NCBI GenBank assembly: GCA_916610825.1
Contig: OU744452.1
Coordinates: forward strand, 17,447,103-17,511,102
Length of the DNA: 64,000 nucleotides
DNA from: Haliclystus octoradiatus
Taxonomy: Eukaryota > Cnidaria > Staurozoa > Stauromedusae > Haliclystidae
Direction of reading: 5' to 3'
Positions 35,043 to 49,206 of the stretch are shown in pieces. Each line of letters opens with the position of its first letter. Within the stretch, counting starts at the first letter, position 1. The notes beneath the pieces were generated by a model. The model saw only the letters and a list, made by a program, of their open reading frames with translations, was not told where the DNA came from and made no database searches. Position numbers and translations under genes: made by a program.

Positions 35043-38000
35043 ACGTTTTGCTTAATAAGTTTGATAAGAAGACAAGCGATAAAATAGACTTGATTTGGCG
35101 ACGTTTAGTCATAATACTAATAAAGGCCATTGGGTATGACATATAAAATGTCATATTAGTATAATGAATAATTATAACTTCGTGTTATTAAACTTAACCA
35201 GGGAAATTCAAACGCTGTTTTGGTTAAATATCTAAGTATTTGAATATAGATTTGAATTGAGCCATCTAAAATGTAGCCGTATTGTATTATTGTATTCATT
35301 TTATTATAATCTTGATTTGATTATGAGTTCCAATAGTTTCAAAAAAATGTTTTACTCTAATTGAAAATCGTAACAGAGATACCGCACATTGAGATCATAA
35401 TAAGTGACTTCCAAATACTGTTGCCGTTCAGTTTTTTTAATCAAATCTCATACCTAGGAACTACATAAAATTTGATATTTTAATATTCTCTTTCCCTTAT
35501 GCCATAACGAAGCCGATGATTTGCAGCAATAGCTAAGGTTCAGCACAAATATTATAATGTTTAACGGAACTTCTTGTCTTTCTACTTTCTCTGTAAATCA
35601 TGACGCACTGAAGCCCTCAAATATGCAAATACCACGCCCTTTTTTCAGTAAAAATTGGCACAAATCCCTATATACAGGTTGCATATCACTCGGTTTATAA
35701 AGAACATGATTTGAAACGAATACTCCTTTCGTTGAATGAGTATACCAGCTTTTAAATATCGGTAAATTCATTCATGGGCAAAACAAAGAAGAGTCAGATC
35801 ACATTATCTAGTTAATAGGCAGCCTATATTATTTCATAAGCGCAGTCTGCTAGAATAAATGTAATAGTAGTTAGTAAATATAATCAGGCACAATGAACAG
35901 CATATTGCCAAATGTAGCCCAAAAAATGGCAAAAACATATAACATGCAGAATTTGATGTAAGCCCGGATGTACGTTTGAAGAAGTTCCTCTTGAAATACA
36001 TCTGACGTTACATGAAAAATGTCTATTCCCATGGCAGGATTTAAAAGGCCATAAGTTAAAGCAACATGCCAACAGTTTTTTAAATCCAAAAAAACAAACT
36101 TTATCTGGTATTACTGACATGAAAAACTGACGACCATGTACTAAAATTCGTTTGATCTTCTAATTCGCTTGACCTATATCAATGAAATACCTCAGGTTAT
36201 TGGTTTGGTTTATAATTACAACCGTTTCTATTTTTCAAATGTCACATATCACATGCTATTTTATCACCATATAACTATGATATTTATTATTTCAACGTTT
36301 GACTTATAATATCATAATATGTAGCGATTTACACAGCTCACACGAAAATAATAATTCTTGGTAAGAAATATTTTGCTTGTTTCACATTTATTTCATTTGT
36401 TTTAATTAAGGAAATAATTTCTTGCTCCAAGCAAAATGCAATGTTCATGCACAGCTCTAAGCGTACAAGTATACAAATCACTTGTAAATTGGCCAGAAAG
36501 AATAGTTTAGGCTCAAATCAAGCGACACAAACTTGAAACAAGAACAAATATTCTTACCAAGAACAAAATCATTCCAATTTTCTCTTGTGCGTTCATAGTC
36601 CTATGCAAAATCTCGTTGTATATCGCGAAGATTAGACTGCAAAGTACTCTTTCATACACAGTCATTAATGAGACATTGAAGGTTTGTTGTTTTCTTTCCA
36701 CTATATTTTCAAGCTCTTTCATGTTACAAAAACTTTTATTTCAAGATATTTTCTCTATCCCAAAGGAGTCCGTTGATTCCGTTACAATGCTGAAAATACT
36801 ATGGCATATGGAATAAAAATATGTAACCCAAATCAAAAACTCCGAAATTAATAAAACAGAACCACGTGGGTGAGTATATTTAACATTACATGAGTGAATA
36901 ATTAACATTAATTTAAATAGTAATTAACATAAAATAATTTATAATTAACAGTAAAATCCAAGAGTAATTATTAAAAGTGGAATAAGTACATCAAGAGTAG
37001 TTAAATAAATGAACATGGTGTTATTTTAGGATTGTGCCATAACTATAAAATCAAAGAAGATTATAGACGATGTCAGCGTTGGGAAAGAGCTTTGAATGAA
37101 GCGGCTTTGACCCCATCTAGCTTTTTATGTTGTGAGATATGTTCTGAACAGAGAACATTGTGCCTAAAACTTTAGTAGCAAAATCAACGACAATTAGTTG
37201 AGTTTCACCATAATGAGAAACAGTAGACCCCAAACTCAGCAAATGTATTTGTTCTTAAAAAAAGTAATGTATATAGAGAATTAGCAAATCAAACCGATCT
37301 TCGATTGTGGACCCCTTTATAGCTATGAATTCAGATCGGGTGCACATTTACAGTCTTCACATTTAATCTTATAAATAGCAGCGTGAAATTCTTGCTAATT
37401 CAAAACCACATGAATATAATTTGTGTCATGTCAAAATCTGTTCTCTATACATTATTTGAAGATACAAACATACCATTATATGTATTTGTATTTTGTAATT
37501 GGCTTATATTTTTATCTGCGCGCGTTGTACTGTTATATATTGTTATATAAAGTGTGTGCTCAATAAGGATTTTCAACTTAGTAATGCATTCGCTATTGAA
37601 ATTAAAATCCCCTCGAGATACACAAATGAGAAATCCTTCGAATCTATATAGATTGAACTGTATTAAGCACCATTTTAAACTTCCTTTAAAATATTATAGA
37701 AATCTTTTGATGAAAATGTGACAGAATCTTCCGATACATAATTAATTCTCCCATGTATATATGAGGTATTATCCTTTCAATATATACCATAATATATATA
37801 CTGTCATCATTATTTTATGTGATAGTGTCCTTTGAGTATTATAGAAGTCCATCGTTTGGCATGTATTCATAAAAGATTAAATTCGATTTTGCTAATTCTA
37901 TTTTGAAATAACTGTGTGCTTAATTGTTCGGCACTTCGAAAGCCATTCCATAACTAATAGCCGCTTATTCTGTCATAAAATGCCGATATCCTTATATATT

Positions 38001-38528
38001 TAGATGATGTAAATCATAAGACTTCATGGTTCGCAAAATTGACACATTTCTAACTGCACGTAAAAATAATTGATAAATCTCCATACACCCATAGAATCCA
38101 GAATAACTCACAATTACATCATCGCATGTAACGATATCGAACGACCATACTGCAACGTAAATGAGTTTTGTACTGTGTGTATAATATTCTTATAAAATTA
38201 CTGCGTCTATGAGATGAAGTCAAAATCCAGCTCTTTCTGATTGATGTTTACTTAAGACAATCTGACAATAATCGGTGATTCTTTCGTTGCTAGAATAATT
38301 GTTAAGCTTCTATGCGATAGAGTTCATATACAGGACCTCAACACTATTCATGTGAATTATCTAAGATCGATTATATGTTTGGCCAGGTTATTAACACTGA
38401 CGGCGGCTCTAAACAATCGATGTTAAGAATAATTTATTGATATATATACATATATATAGATTTTTGTAAAACGTTATCTTACTGATTGAACATAGCGTTC
38501 AATGCAAAATATAGCAGAGATTATATTA

Positions 38529-38686
38529 TAAAAGTCAGAGAATCAGACAGTCATGTTTGCTACTTGAAGTTTCACGCCGAGGCGATCATTAGGCAATCTA
38601 AATAACTAGTTGAATAGATTGCCTGATGATCGCCTCGGCGTGAAACTTCAAGTAGCAAACGTGACTGTCTGATTCTCTGACTTTTA
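38529..38686. repeat. Near-perfect hairpin (71-bp arms) with hammerhead-like core
   Basis: Arms 38529-38599 and 38616-38686 match at 69 of 71 positions with a 16-base loop; both mismatches would be G-U pairs in the plus-strand RNA. The right arm reads CTGATGA, a short GC stem (CGCC TC GGCG), then GAAAC, the order of conserved blocks in hammerhead ribozymes, which are known in Penelope-like element termini. A related single arm is at about 48028-48080. Confidence 0.8.
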
Positions 38687-40139
38687 TTATTATATATATA
38701 TAGGTCTGTATATATGTTGTATGTTGTATATATGTAATACACAGTTTGAAAACATCAGAACAAAAATTATAACATTATTTATGTATTAATTAATTAATTA
38801 AACCAGTGTGTACATAGGCTATGCTGATTAACATAATGGTTGATAATAATTATTTTCAAAAGGCTGTATCGCCTCATTTCGAATTTTTATTTACTGTCGA
38901 AGAATCGTTAATAGACTTTACTTTCAAGTTAGGGAAAATCAATACTTAATTATTAAGGAATTAGTAAGAATTTATTACATTACTATTCTTGATGTCACTA
39001 AATTATTTTAATTGATACCATCCTGATACTATCTAAATGACCATAATCAAGAAATCATAACACTATCACGTTTCAAACTTTTTTGTTGTATATTTATGAA
39101 ATGAAGAGATGGTTTTGAGTTTAAAAGCTAGTTTAGATCAATAACAGTTTTCCTTGCTACAATTATACTTAAATCTTAAAGACAGCGAGTTTGTTTAAGA
39201 CTTAACTGTAAATATAATAGGATAGAATATGCAATCCCTATTGTAATTTTCAATTTCTGAAAGAAATTCATTTTTGACGGTTGAAGTTTTAACAGATAGA
39301 AAATCGTTCTATCAAAATTGATGCATTCAGAATGGATGAAAAAAGGTTTTGACAGCTCTAACCTTATCGCTTACATAAGTAACACCAAAATGGGATTTCA
39401 TTAGAGTATAATCTGCCGTTGTAATTTGAGTATTGATGCTACGTCTTACATTGTTATTAAAATAGGTATATTACCCGTTAATTTCAACCCGTGTGTGGTA
39501 CCCCTGAAATATCATCATATCAATCACTTGGCTTTGTATTACACAGTAATTGATTAGAATTCAAATCCACGGAGAATCGACCGATAATATATTTTTTACT
39601 TTTTTTGTTTAACTTAATCATAAATTATTATTATTATTAACTTGGAATACATTGAAATGATTTAGCAAAGACATTATCGCTAGTTTTTGTGAAGTGGATA
39701 AGAAAGAGTTTTAGTCAATATTGATCAAATCAAAGACGCATTGTTAGTTTGTAGAACAGCGTGTCTGCCCTTGTCGGGGTGTCTCGATCAATTCAGAGTT
39801 TTCATTTTACGCTTCTGTTCAACTTCCCACCTGGCTAGATCAATTACGGAGTTACATCTTTTTTGCTTTGGTAAAACCTACAAACGAATCGACAACAAAA
39901 TATGGAATTTACGTTATCTAATCAAATTATAATCGATAGCCAATTCAAGACAAGTTGACAACAAGCTCATCAATCATCAATATACTCCTAATAAAACAAT
40001 AATACTCTCTTGAATTCGACAACGAAGAATTGAACTACGTAATATATTACTTGGAAAGAATTGCAGTTTTGGAATAATATTATTTTGGTGCTACAAACCA
40101 AATTCAACACATAATATTTTATCATCTGTGGAGGATGTT

Positions 40140-40704
40140 ATGACTATGTTTCAGTTTACCCCAAACATAAACGAAACAATGACAAAATTGGCAATAAACA
40201 CCCCACCAAGACTAACACATTTGCCGCCATCTTTTGATGATCGCCCATCAATGTTAGATTTACAAAATTCCTCCTCATCATCATTATCTCAAATGGCTAA
40301 ATCTCAATATTCTAACAGTATACGACCAAATTATGAAACATCCCCACCTTTTCAATATCATCATGAAGGAATTATTGATAGAATTGGATGTTCTATGGCA
40401 CCTAATACTGCTTTCAACACATCCCCACCAAATGCAAATCAATATACTGGAGGAGAACAACACACATCTCGACAACAACAGCAACATATTAATGATATTA
40501 ACAATTATCAAAGAATGGATTCGACAAATGGTGCTTATAGACAATCAATTGAACATTATTATCGTACTAATATTGAATACTATTCACCGTATTACGGACC
40601 AAACGATGCAACTCATGATCAATGTTTTCAACCTAATTCTGCATGTTCCTCAATGCAATTTCAAAGGGAAATACATACAGCAAATGGTACAAGATATATG
40701 GAGG
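40140..40704 (+). CDS. Mox: Mox/MEOX-like homeobox gene, exon 1
   Basis: Codes for residues 1-188 and the first base of codon 189. The first in-frame ATG is 40140 (MTMFQFTPNINETM); a second ATG is two codons on. This half is low in complexity: Ser run (SSSSSLSQ), Gln/His stretch (RQQQQH), many Asn, Tyr and Pro, as is usual for the transactivating N-terminus of MEOX proteins. Donor GAGG|GTAAGT, phase 1, matches the acceptor of the homeobox exon. Assignment rests mainly on exon 2; the link to it on phase, strand and the 294-codon total, close to MEOX proteins (about 250-300). Confidence 0.75.
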
Positions 40705-43700
40705 GTAAGTTTTTATATGATTTTTTATGCAATACAAATATGTATTTCATGTTCAAATTATACAATTTGTTCTTACAAGTATGTAAAACGAAACGTTCCA
40801 ATCGCACACACATTTCATATCCACCCCAAATCACCCTGGTTAATATTAATTTCTTTATAGAAAACTTATACTTCATTGCCTGATTAACTAACTTCTATCA
40901 TTATATCACAATGACGTTTAAAACTGTAGAAATCTTCATGAAAGTGAACAGTCTAATTACTTAACGATTGATTATACCCTTCAATAATATATTTCTCATT
41001 TTCTAAACCGATAAAGAACAAATTTAGTGAGTTATTAATATACTGTAACATTTCTCCCTATATTTTAGCATTGTTTATTAAATGTTTTTATAATAATTTG
41101 TCACAGATAGTTTTAAAATTATTGTTTACAGTCCTGTAAGAAAATAGGAACTTTTTTGCGAAGTTTTTTTCAAAAAGTTCATGACCTATTTAGACTGTTT
41201 CTCATATGTTCACTCAGATCTAAAAAAAACTTACACACAAACAAAGTTTGAAGAATGAGGAAATTGAATTAAATTGCATGAAATTCTGCTGTCTTTCTTT
41301 CTGCAATGGAAAGAAAATTCTAGATTATTCTACCATTTATTTCTAAAATATGCACTCAATTAATTCTCCGTAATTTCGTATACATATTTCTGTAGTATTT
41401 ATATTATAACTTTAAAACCAGTTTTCAATTAATATATTCCATTTAACTATACATTGCAAGGATACATAAAATTGCCAGTAATTTGAATTTTATATTTTCA
41501 TCATTGCAAAGTTCTAGTTTTGCCTTAAATATGAATCAATATAAAAAGTACCATTTTACTATAAACTAAAATTGAATCAGATGTTTCTGGATTGTTATTA
41601 TTCGGTTTATTACTTTAATTATTTCAAAGATCATTATAATATCTTTTAGTATATTGTTTTAACATGTAAAAGTATTAAAACATCGTTCTATATGTGATAT
41701 ATTATAAATTCTTTTTGAGTGTAGATGTTTGTTGTTGGTGAATTTGTTTGTCCGATGTTCTCAACTGTTGTAACTGCTATGCAAATATTAAGGAAACAAA
41801 AATTCTATTTTTTATAAGATTTGAAAATTCTACTATGACCTCAACAATAGAAGTAAGATAATTGCAATGATGACTTTTAATGAAGAAATTGTACTGAGTC
41901 ATGCGCAAAGAACCTTCGAGACTATTCCTGTGATTATTCCTAAAACATTTCTAGATGAAATCCACGTATAAATTAACATCAAAGACATGGGAATAACTGT
42001 TGTATATCTTATGCCAATTTCATATAGTATTTGGGAAAAGTAATTAATAATGGCAGTATTTTAATTTTTGGCCTTGATAATTACTTGCGTAATTATTTAC
42101 TTTTTTGAGGAGATAATTTATTTCAAAGCAATTATGTATCTTCTTGCTGATTATAGCTAGTTTATTCATTTAATTTTGCGTTGTATATAATTATATTAAA
42201 CTCTACTGCTCAAATGCGCAAGCTATATATATTCATGATCTCTCTACGAATAATTAACAACTTTTTGATTCGAGCGTTTTGGGTAATTGCAAAGCATATA
42301 TTGTATATAATACATAGAATAAAATTACTAAAAAGGAATAAGACATAATTAAATCGATGCTTACAAATCTATAGTGGATGTCATTAATTTTTTTTAAATT
42401 TGAAGTGGAATTGACCTCTCATATGATATTAGGAAATAGTTTTATCTTGACATAAGCTCATACTATTTTCATTCTATCCGACATAAGTTTATAGACGCTG
42501 TTGACGGTCCGTATTGACTTTAAATGTTAGCAATTTCTCCACTTTCCTATAGCGTTGTGCTATAAGAGGTATAGAAGACCACAACTGTAACTTTTGTAAG
42601 AAATATTTAAGAAGTACTTAAAGTTTTTTTTTATCATAACAATGAAGACTTTTCTTTATTCTTATTTAGTTAATTTTTAGTACATACTTGATGTTTTTTA
42701 TGAACAATTTGTTAACTTTTCGACCTAGACGTGAACTAAAGCGGTCAATGACAAAACAAACATGGCGGTGTATTCTTTCGACTACAAACTTATCTAGAGA
42801 CAGAATTTCATTGCTCAAATTGGTGATTTGTTTGCGCTCGAAGTAAATCTATTTGCCTTATGGTTCCAACGAGGATTGAAATAGTATACAATGTCAATGA
42901 TAGATTTTATTTGTTGATAGTCAAAAGTCTTCTGGAGTTTAAAGAAGTTTATCTCAAAAACTAAACCAAGAAAAGAAACATCTGCGTAATGTACAAAGTT
43001 TAATCATCAGATTTTGTTAATTGGTCGAAAGAGTACCATAATATAGTCAAATGTTTACATCTCAATTTAAATTTACTTAAATATGTTTGCAAACCGTTAT
43101 ATTTATATCTATATATATATAAACACTTTCGACAGGCGTTCGCAGAAAAAGAAATTAAGTTTAGCTACTGTTAAATTGGGTGTAATAAATACCGCAAGAG
43201 ACTATATTTAAATAAACTTACTTGAAAGAATAAACAATTATACGGTATAAATTATGAATCAATAAACAACAATACATTTCCGTTTTCATCAGGTTTAGTC
43301 GAATTCACACAAGAAACAATTTTTATGTTCGCGTAAACAACAGCCAAAATTAAGTTTCGTAATATGAAATATCTAATATATCAGTTTAATAAATTCATAA
43401 TAATATTATTCCAAAGTTTCAACTTTTGGTTTCAAGTTTTCTCAGACTTTGTTTGTTCCGAATATGTTGATTTATGAAGTGTAAGAAGATATCAGGAAAT
43501 TAAACGTTGGCTTTTGAACTCAGAGACCTATTTGAAGAATCTAGACTCGCCTTCTTGATTCGGTGCTGTATCTAGATAATGATTCCGCATTATTCCATAT
43601 CCGAATATAATAAAGTTATGCACTCATTGCATATACTATACACTCAATGATCATCGAAATGTTTTCTAACATAATTTATGAAAATAAACGCATACATATT

Positions 43701-45188
43701 CCCATACGGGACGATATAGAGGAGTTGACATAAAAGTACAAATATTTCTGCTAAGCGATTTATATGGAATGCTTTCATTTCCACGTTTCTTCTTGTTTAA
43801 GAATTACACTTATACCAAATATAAGAACAACCTTTTAAGAACAATCAAAAGCTAGAATTTTTATAATTCTTGTTTCTTTTTTGATTTATTTATTTTGCAA
43901 ATAAAAGTCAACATATCGAATGTGAGATATGTACAGTGTTCTGCTTCTGCCATGAAAACATAAATAAACCGTATAGTTGTAACCGAGCACATTCACTAGG
44001 TATAAGAAGAATAATTTCAGAAAAATGCCAGCCTTTCAACATTGCAAGTGAAATAACAGACACTCGCCTTTAATTATATAAACTTGTATTCGTTTCAAAC
44101 TACCATCATTTACTGTATATAATCTATCATATATCGCAATCAATATGATAGACTAGCATATTGATCGTAATAATAAAAATTTATATAAAGATAAAATTGT
44201 ATAGCGCAATACTTCTAGCTGTTCATGAATTCTAGTCCTATATACAGTCAAAACGATTGAAAATAAAAAAAGTTATAAATCAACTGAATCGGAAAAAAAT
44301 TGGTCAAAACCGTTTTTGAGCTTTCTTTAATAATTTCGAAGAAGATGCACAGTATAAACATTTCTTGACATTTTGGTATGTTGCAAGCAATAATATCACT
44401 AAGTCTCTTATAAATGCATTTCCTATAAATATTATAAGCTCTATGCTCAGTCTTCTACGGTGCAAATATCGACTTGTTACTCCGAAATAAAACTGGAAGA
44501 GGGTACAAAAACGGTCTCTTTATATAACTTATTTAGTGATTATAGTGAAACTAATTTCGACATGTGTAGTAATTAATCATTTTGCTACAGGGTGAAGAAC
44601 ACAAGTTTGTCTAAAAATGTTTATTTCTTCTTCTTCGATCAAAAGAGTCAATTATCACGCCCCATTTGTTTAATATTTATTGCAAGACAAAATCAAATAG
44701 CTTATCATATAATTTAGCCGACATACTAACTGTCCTATAATGTAAACGAGCAGTACTGCTCATGTTGGCTTACGAATTAAATTACAATATACAAACAATA
44801 CTGTAATGAATCATAATATAACATTGTTTGTGATTGTTATTTAAAAGTATGTTGATTATGGCTGAAATACGTTCTTCTTATTTAACTTAAAATTTGTTTT
44901 AATTGGGAGGGGGGCTTTCTTGAATTCCTGTATAACATTCGTAGCCAAAGTTTGTAATTATACGTATAGGTATGCATAACGTACATTCATAATATAGCAT
45001 GTTTAAACTGATTAATTTTTATACAGCTCATTTATATTAATCTACTGTCACGAAATGTAACGAATTTTCTACTGACTATTAATGTTTCCATTATAATGTG
45101 CATTATTTATTGTTTTGCCTGCTGGAGTTTTAAAGAGTTTCGAATGACCAGCAGCCTTTGCTTTGTTTTGTTGTCTTGATCACAAGAA

Positions 45189-45245
45189 ACGAGGCTAATC
45201 CTCTGGAAAGTGACGTCAGCGCTCACGTCAGAGGATTGTCCTCGT
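45189..45245. repeat. 57-bp hairpin with nested TGACGT arms
   Basis: Outer arms ACGAGGCTAATCCTCTG and its reverse differ at two bases; inner TGACGT and ACGTCA also pair. GC-rich compared with the surroundings. Confidence 0.6.
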
Positions 45246-47005
45246 GGTTGTTGCTACGGAAAGACACGACAGAAAGCTACAGAAAGCTCGAGAAAATAGT
45301 CTGGTTTATCAATTTCAGTTTTGGATAAATCTCAATTATTACTTGTCGAAACGCAAAGTGTATGGCTATAGATAGCCAACAAATGTATACGGCTCAAAAA
45401 TAAATAGCGGAATGGGAGTCACAGACCAATTATCTGTCTGAGAAGTTTGACGCAAATCAAAACAACTTGGATAAAATGTACTTTCAAATCAACACTAAAT
45501 AAATTCATATGATTCTAAATTTTACAATTTACGTGCATAAATATTGCAGAAAAACAATGCAATATAAAACATACATAGGTATGTAACTAACTATTTTTAG
45601 ACGAAGCCTACGTGTAACGTGTTTACAAATATAATTTTGAGTCAATGATCAAAGTATCCGTATTAAAAATCGAATTCACCTGGCCTAGTGTTAAAATTTC
45701 ATTTTGTTTCGGCGATAAATTTCGATTTTGAATGCTAACAAATCTCTTCCTGTTCTTTCAATCCCTAATATTCTTGTGTCAAGTAAACACCAACATGAAA
45801 TTTTGAATCAGTCGAGTTCAGTTGTAGCTTTCAACTCTGTCATCCTTCCTCAATTCGTATGACGCTAGTAGCAAGTGAATTGATTTTTGTGGGACACATT
45901 TATTCAAGCGTCGAAAGCCCTTACGACGTCCACCTCTACTGCTCTTGTAACTTTCCAAACCAGCTCATTGATAAATAACTTAGCAGAGATGCTTCCATGT
46001 TCGTTTTACGAAATGTTTTGCAAAATCGCGTGTGTGTGCAAAGGAGACACAAAGGCGGGCCGTGTATCATGAAAACGAGTGATTGAAATCTGGGTCCAGA
46101 TTTCAAAGACAAAAATATACAAAGGCTGCTGGTCATTTTATGGTCTTTAATGTTATGATTTTAAAGTTTTTGTGCAGAAAGAAAGTTCAAAGTTCGAATG
46201 TTTTTCAAATAATGCGTGAAGGCTTATAGAGAAATGATACGTTATTTGTAATTGTTGAATTTATTCAAAATTTAACTTTGCAAACCAGATATTTTTTGTT
46301 ACATAATATGTAGCTAACCACCGTTAAAATGATAAAATTAATACATGTATATATAATAATATCAGTCAATTATTATTCTCAACTTCAACAAATTTTTATA
46401 TTTTATGAAAAATTATCCGACTTACGTGAAGGTTAATTTAGTATACTGTGCTATAGCTATTGCAAAAATGATAAATCTATATAGTATTGTTTTGAATAGC
46501 AGGAATTCTATTGAAAATAAACTATAAACCAGACCGAATTTACACATGAGAATGCTGCAACTTCAAATACACAATGATTTTGTAACAGACAATTCCATAA
46601 CAGATTGTATAGTATTTGAAATAGGATCATTTCAAATATTTTGAGAAAAATACGGTTCAGGCTTGATAACTTTTCAGCTATGAGAAAAAGTTTTTTCTTG
46701 TATTAAGTAAAAAAATTTTCAATTTAATGAAAAAACTGCTCATTTTAAGCAAGAATATTTCATGTGATAGATTTTCGTACTAGAAAATCGGCATTATGCA
46801 AGAAATTCTAACAAGTATCATTTTGGAGTCAGAATTTCAATTTCAATTATCTCAACGTTCTACTTCTATAATCATTGCTGAAGATGGTAAAAAGATCATT
46901 TTTAAAGATCTATCGAGGCTATCCCAACAATAATGATGGTCTAGCACAGAAAGCTATCTACATAACATTCCCGATACAGGTTCAAACCGATCCGAACATA
47001 TTTCT

Positions 47006-47558
47006 GTTACATGCCACGTTCGTATACTTGTTATCGTATGCTTGTTGCGGAATATTTCTGTGTTTTTTTTAACGTCACTGGGACCACGTGTCATGGAGTT
47101 CATTGCAACATGCGTAGGGGAACGTGTGTTTATTGGTGGCTATTGTTCAGCGTTCTTAATTTACTTGCAACTTTCGAAAGACATGATATTTCAACTCCCG
47201 CTTTAATAAAATTGAATTATTTTATATGCGGTATTAAGTTTAAATCAACACTCATAATGATACATTTGTACCTCTTACTTTAGAGAAATGTACAGATAAA
47301 TGAAAAATCAAAGATAACATATACACACCGACTATATATATGCATTGAATGCCTGTCAGGTCCCCTATGTGGAGGAGGCTTACCACTATGCTAACAGTCT
47401 TTGGGGGCTATTTCCATACTTTTCTTATATGGGAAGATTCAAATATTAAATAGAATAATATGAACTCCATGACACGTGGTCCCCGTGACGTTTAAAAAAC
47501 AGAAATAATCCGCAACAAGCATACGATAACAAGTATACGAACGTGGTACGTAACAAAA
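47006..47558. repeat. Long inverted repeat, ~100-bp arms
   Basis: 47006-47104 and 47459-47558 are inverted copies with a few mismatches and a short indel. Shared words include CGTTCGTATACTTGTTATCG and ACCACGTGTCATGGAGTTCA. The right arm lies inside a MITE of the G-rich-ended superfamily. Open frames on both strands here are by-products of the repeat. Confidence 0.75.
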
Positions 47559-47749
47559 ATAGTACTTTTTGACGCATGCTTTTTGATTTATTGTCTGCTT
47601 TTCCCCCTTTTTCCTTTAACGGTAATAATCCTTCGTGAAAAATTATTTTGGTATATTTTACATGATCGGAAAGTTGTATGGTCATTCTACCAAACTCTAT
47701 TTGAATTTTGAACGACCCCATCGTAACGCAATGGAAGTTAAGGCCCCGA
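47400..47749. mobile_element. G-rich-ended MITE, Mox intron copy 1
   Basis: Left GGGGGCTATTTCCATACTTT; right half with ACGACCCCATCGTAACGC then AATGGAAG matches copies at 26645 and 31398. A box-A-like TAGCGTAGTGG (minus strand) lies at its right edge. Confidence 0.55.
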
Positions 47750-48027
47750 TAGCCACTACGCTAACCAGAGTTCGATAAAATTGGGAAGTCTGGCTATGAG
47801 AGTCCCGGAAGGCTAGCACAAGTCCAGAATGAAACAGAAGAAATAATTGTATCCAAGTTGCTTCAATCAGAGGAAGAATCGTTTGCTTTATTTTCTTGGA
47901 CAGCGCGGTAAAACTGTGCAGTTTTTATCATATTTTTATGAAGAAAACCGTAAAATAAGAAGCTTTGTAAACGTTTACATGATGAAATTATATAAAATTA
48001 GAATCAAAAATGAAACATTCTAGATTT

Positions 48028-48080
48028 CCGCTACTTAGTTTCACATCATAAGGTGATCATCAGGCGATTTATTTCAACTA
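48028..48080 (-). repeat. Diverged single copy of the hammerhead-like arm
   Basis: Read on the minus strand: CTGATGA, 14 bases with a weak ATCA/TGAT stem, then GAAAC and TAAGTAGC. It aligns with the right arm of the 38.6-kb hairpin, flanks included. Confidence 0.5.
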
Positions 48081-48984
48081 TCATATAAAAATTTCATCTC
48101 TATCCTATATAAGCTACTATGTTTAACAGTTGATTGGTTACTGGTTATGCTATTGTTTATTAAATTATGTCGATTGTATAAAATTGAACATGATGATATT
48201 ACCCGGAAAAGTTTGAAAAAAAAAATTGAAATCCCGGAAGGAAAAATATTTTATCGGACCCTGACGCGAACAGATGATATTAATGAGTAATTACATCCTA
48301 CATTTGAATTATTTTTGACTATAAATGTATGACCTCCATATGATACTAAGCAATTATATACCCTATAGCAGTTTGACTGGGATAACGGGATTAACTAATG
48401 CGATTGTTTTAAAGGAGAAAAGCAGTTTGAGTTTTTCTGGATAATCAAATGTATGACGTTTGATTAAACGTTGTCTATTTTTACAGTATCACTCATGTAT
48501 ATGTTCAAATAAAGAGATTTTTATAAAGGAAAATATTGTCATGCAACAATTACATTTCGGATTTAATCCAGCATCTAATGAATTTTTATTTAAGAAGTAT
48601 TAAAATATTATATGTTAGTATGATGTTTATTATTTTATTTGCCAGAATGATTTCAAAAATAAAACTAGGTTAAATGAAACAATATTAAAACAATCTATCA
48701 ATATTTCCGTCTTAACTGATTTAAATTTGAAGAGTATATATTTTAAATTTTAAAACGTTTTGTTTAATATAAGAAGTGCTGAAATTGAATAAAAGCCAAT
48801 GGTTTATAAAGTCATGCCCTTTCATAAATCTTGATATAAATATACCTTATACGGTATATATTTATGAAAAGATTGTCAACAAATAGTTTTCAAAAAAATA
48901 TTGTTAAGCATTTTACTAACTTTAGATATTATATGAATGCGAAGTTTCAATGAAAAAATTGTCGAGAGAGTTTCATTGCAGTTT

Positions 48985-49206
48985 CCCCTCGGGGGGAGGG
49001 GATTAACTCCAATACGACAAATATATTTTCGAATATGTATAGAATTTCGATAAAAAAATTAAAGTTGAAGAACTTGATAAAAAAAAAATTAAAAATGGAA
49101 GAATTTTTTGGGTAGTATTTACAGGATTTTTGGAATTCTTTTGCTACTTCACTTCTTTCCAAAGTGGCTTCCTCGTTCATGCAGAGTTGGAGTAAACCCC
49201 CGGGAG
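48985..49206. mobile_element. G-rich-ended MITE, Mox intron copy 2
   Basis: Left CTCGGGGGGAGGGGATTAAC; right, in reverse, CCCGGGGGTTTACTCCAACT. The internal CTCTGCATG word recurs in the 53.8-kb copy. Ends approximate. Confidence 0.5.

Larger units (their letters stand above)
34414..40139. other. Intergenic region between the vWA-FAS1 gene and Mox
   Basis: 5.7 kb of AT-rich DNA. Holds the 3' untranslated region of the upstream gene, a small CG-rich fold-back (34652-34731), a 71-bp-arm hairpin (38529-38686) and, just before 40140, the presumed Mox 5' leader. A hydrophobic open frame on the minus strand (35871-36089) is not recognised. Confidence 0.7.

Noticed and set aside
47011-47283. Cys-rich frames on both strands at 47.0-47.7 kb
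   Set aside because: They are the two arms of one inverted repeat, so the similarity between them is not evidence of a gene family.
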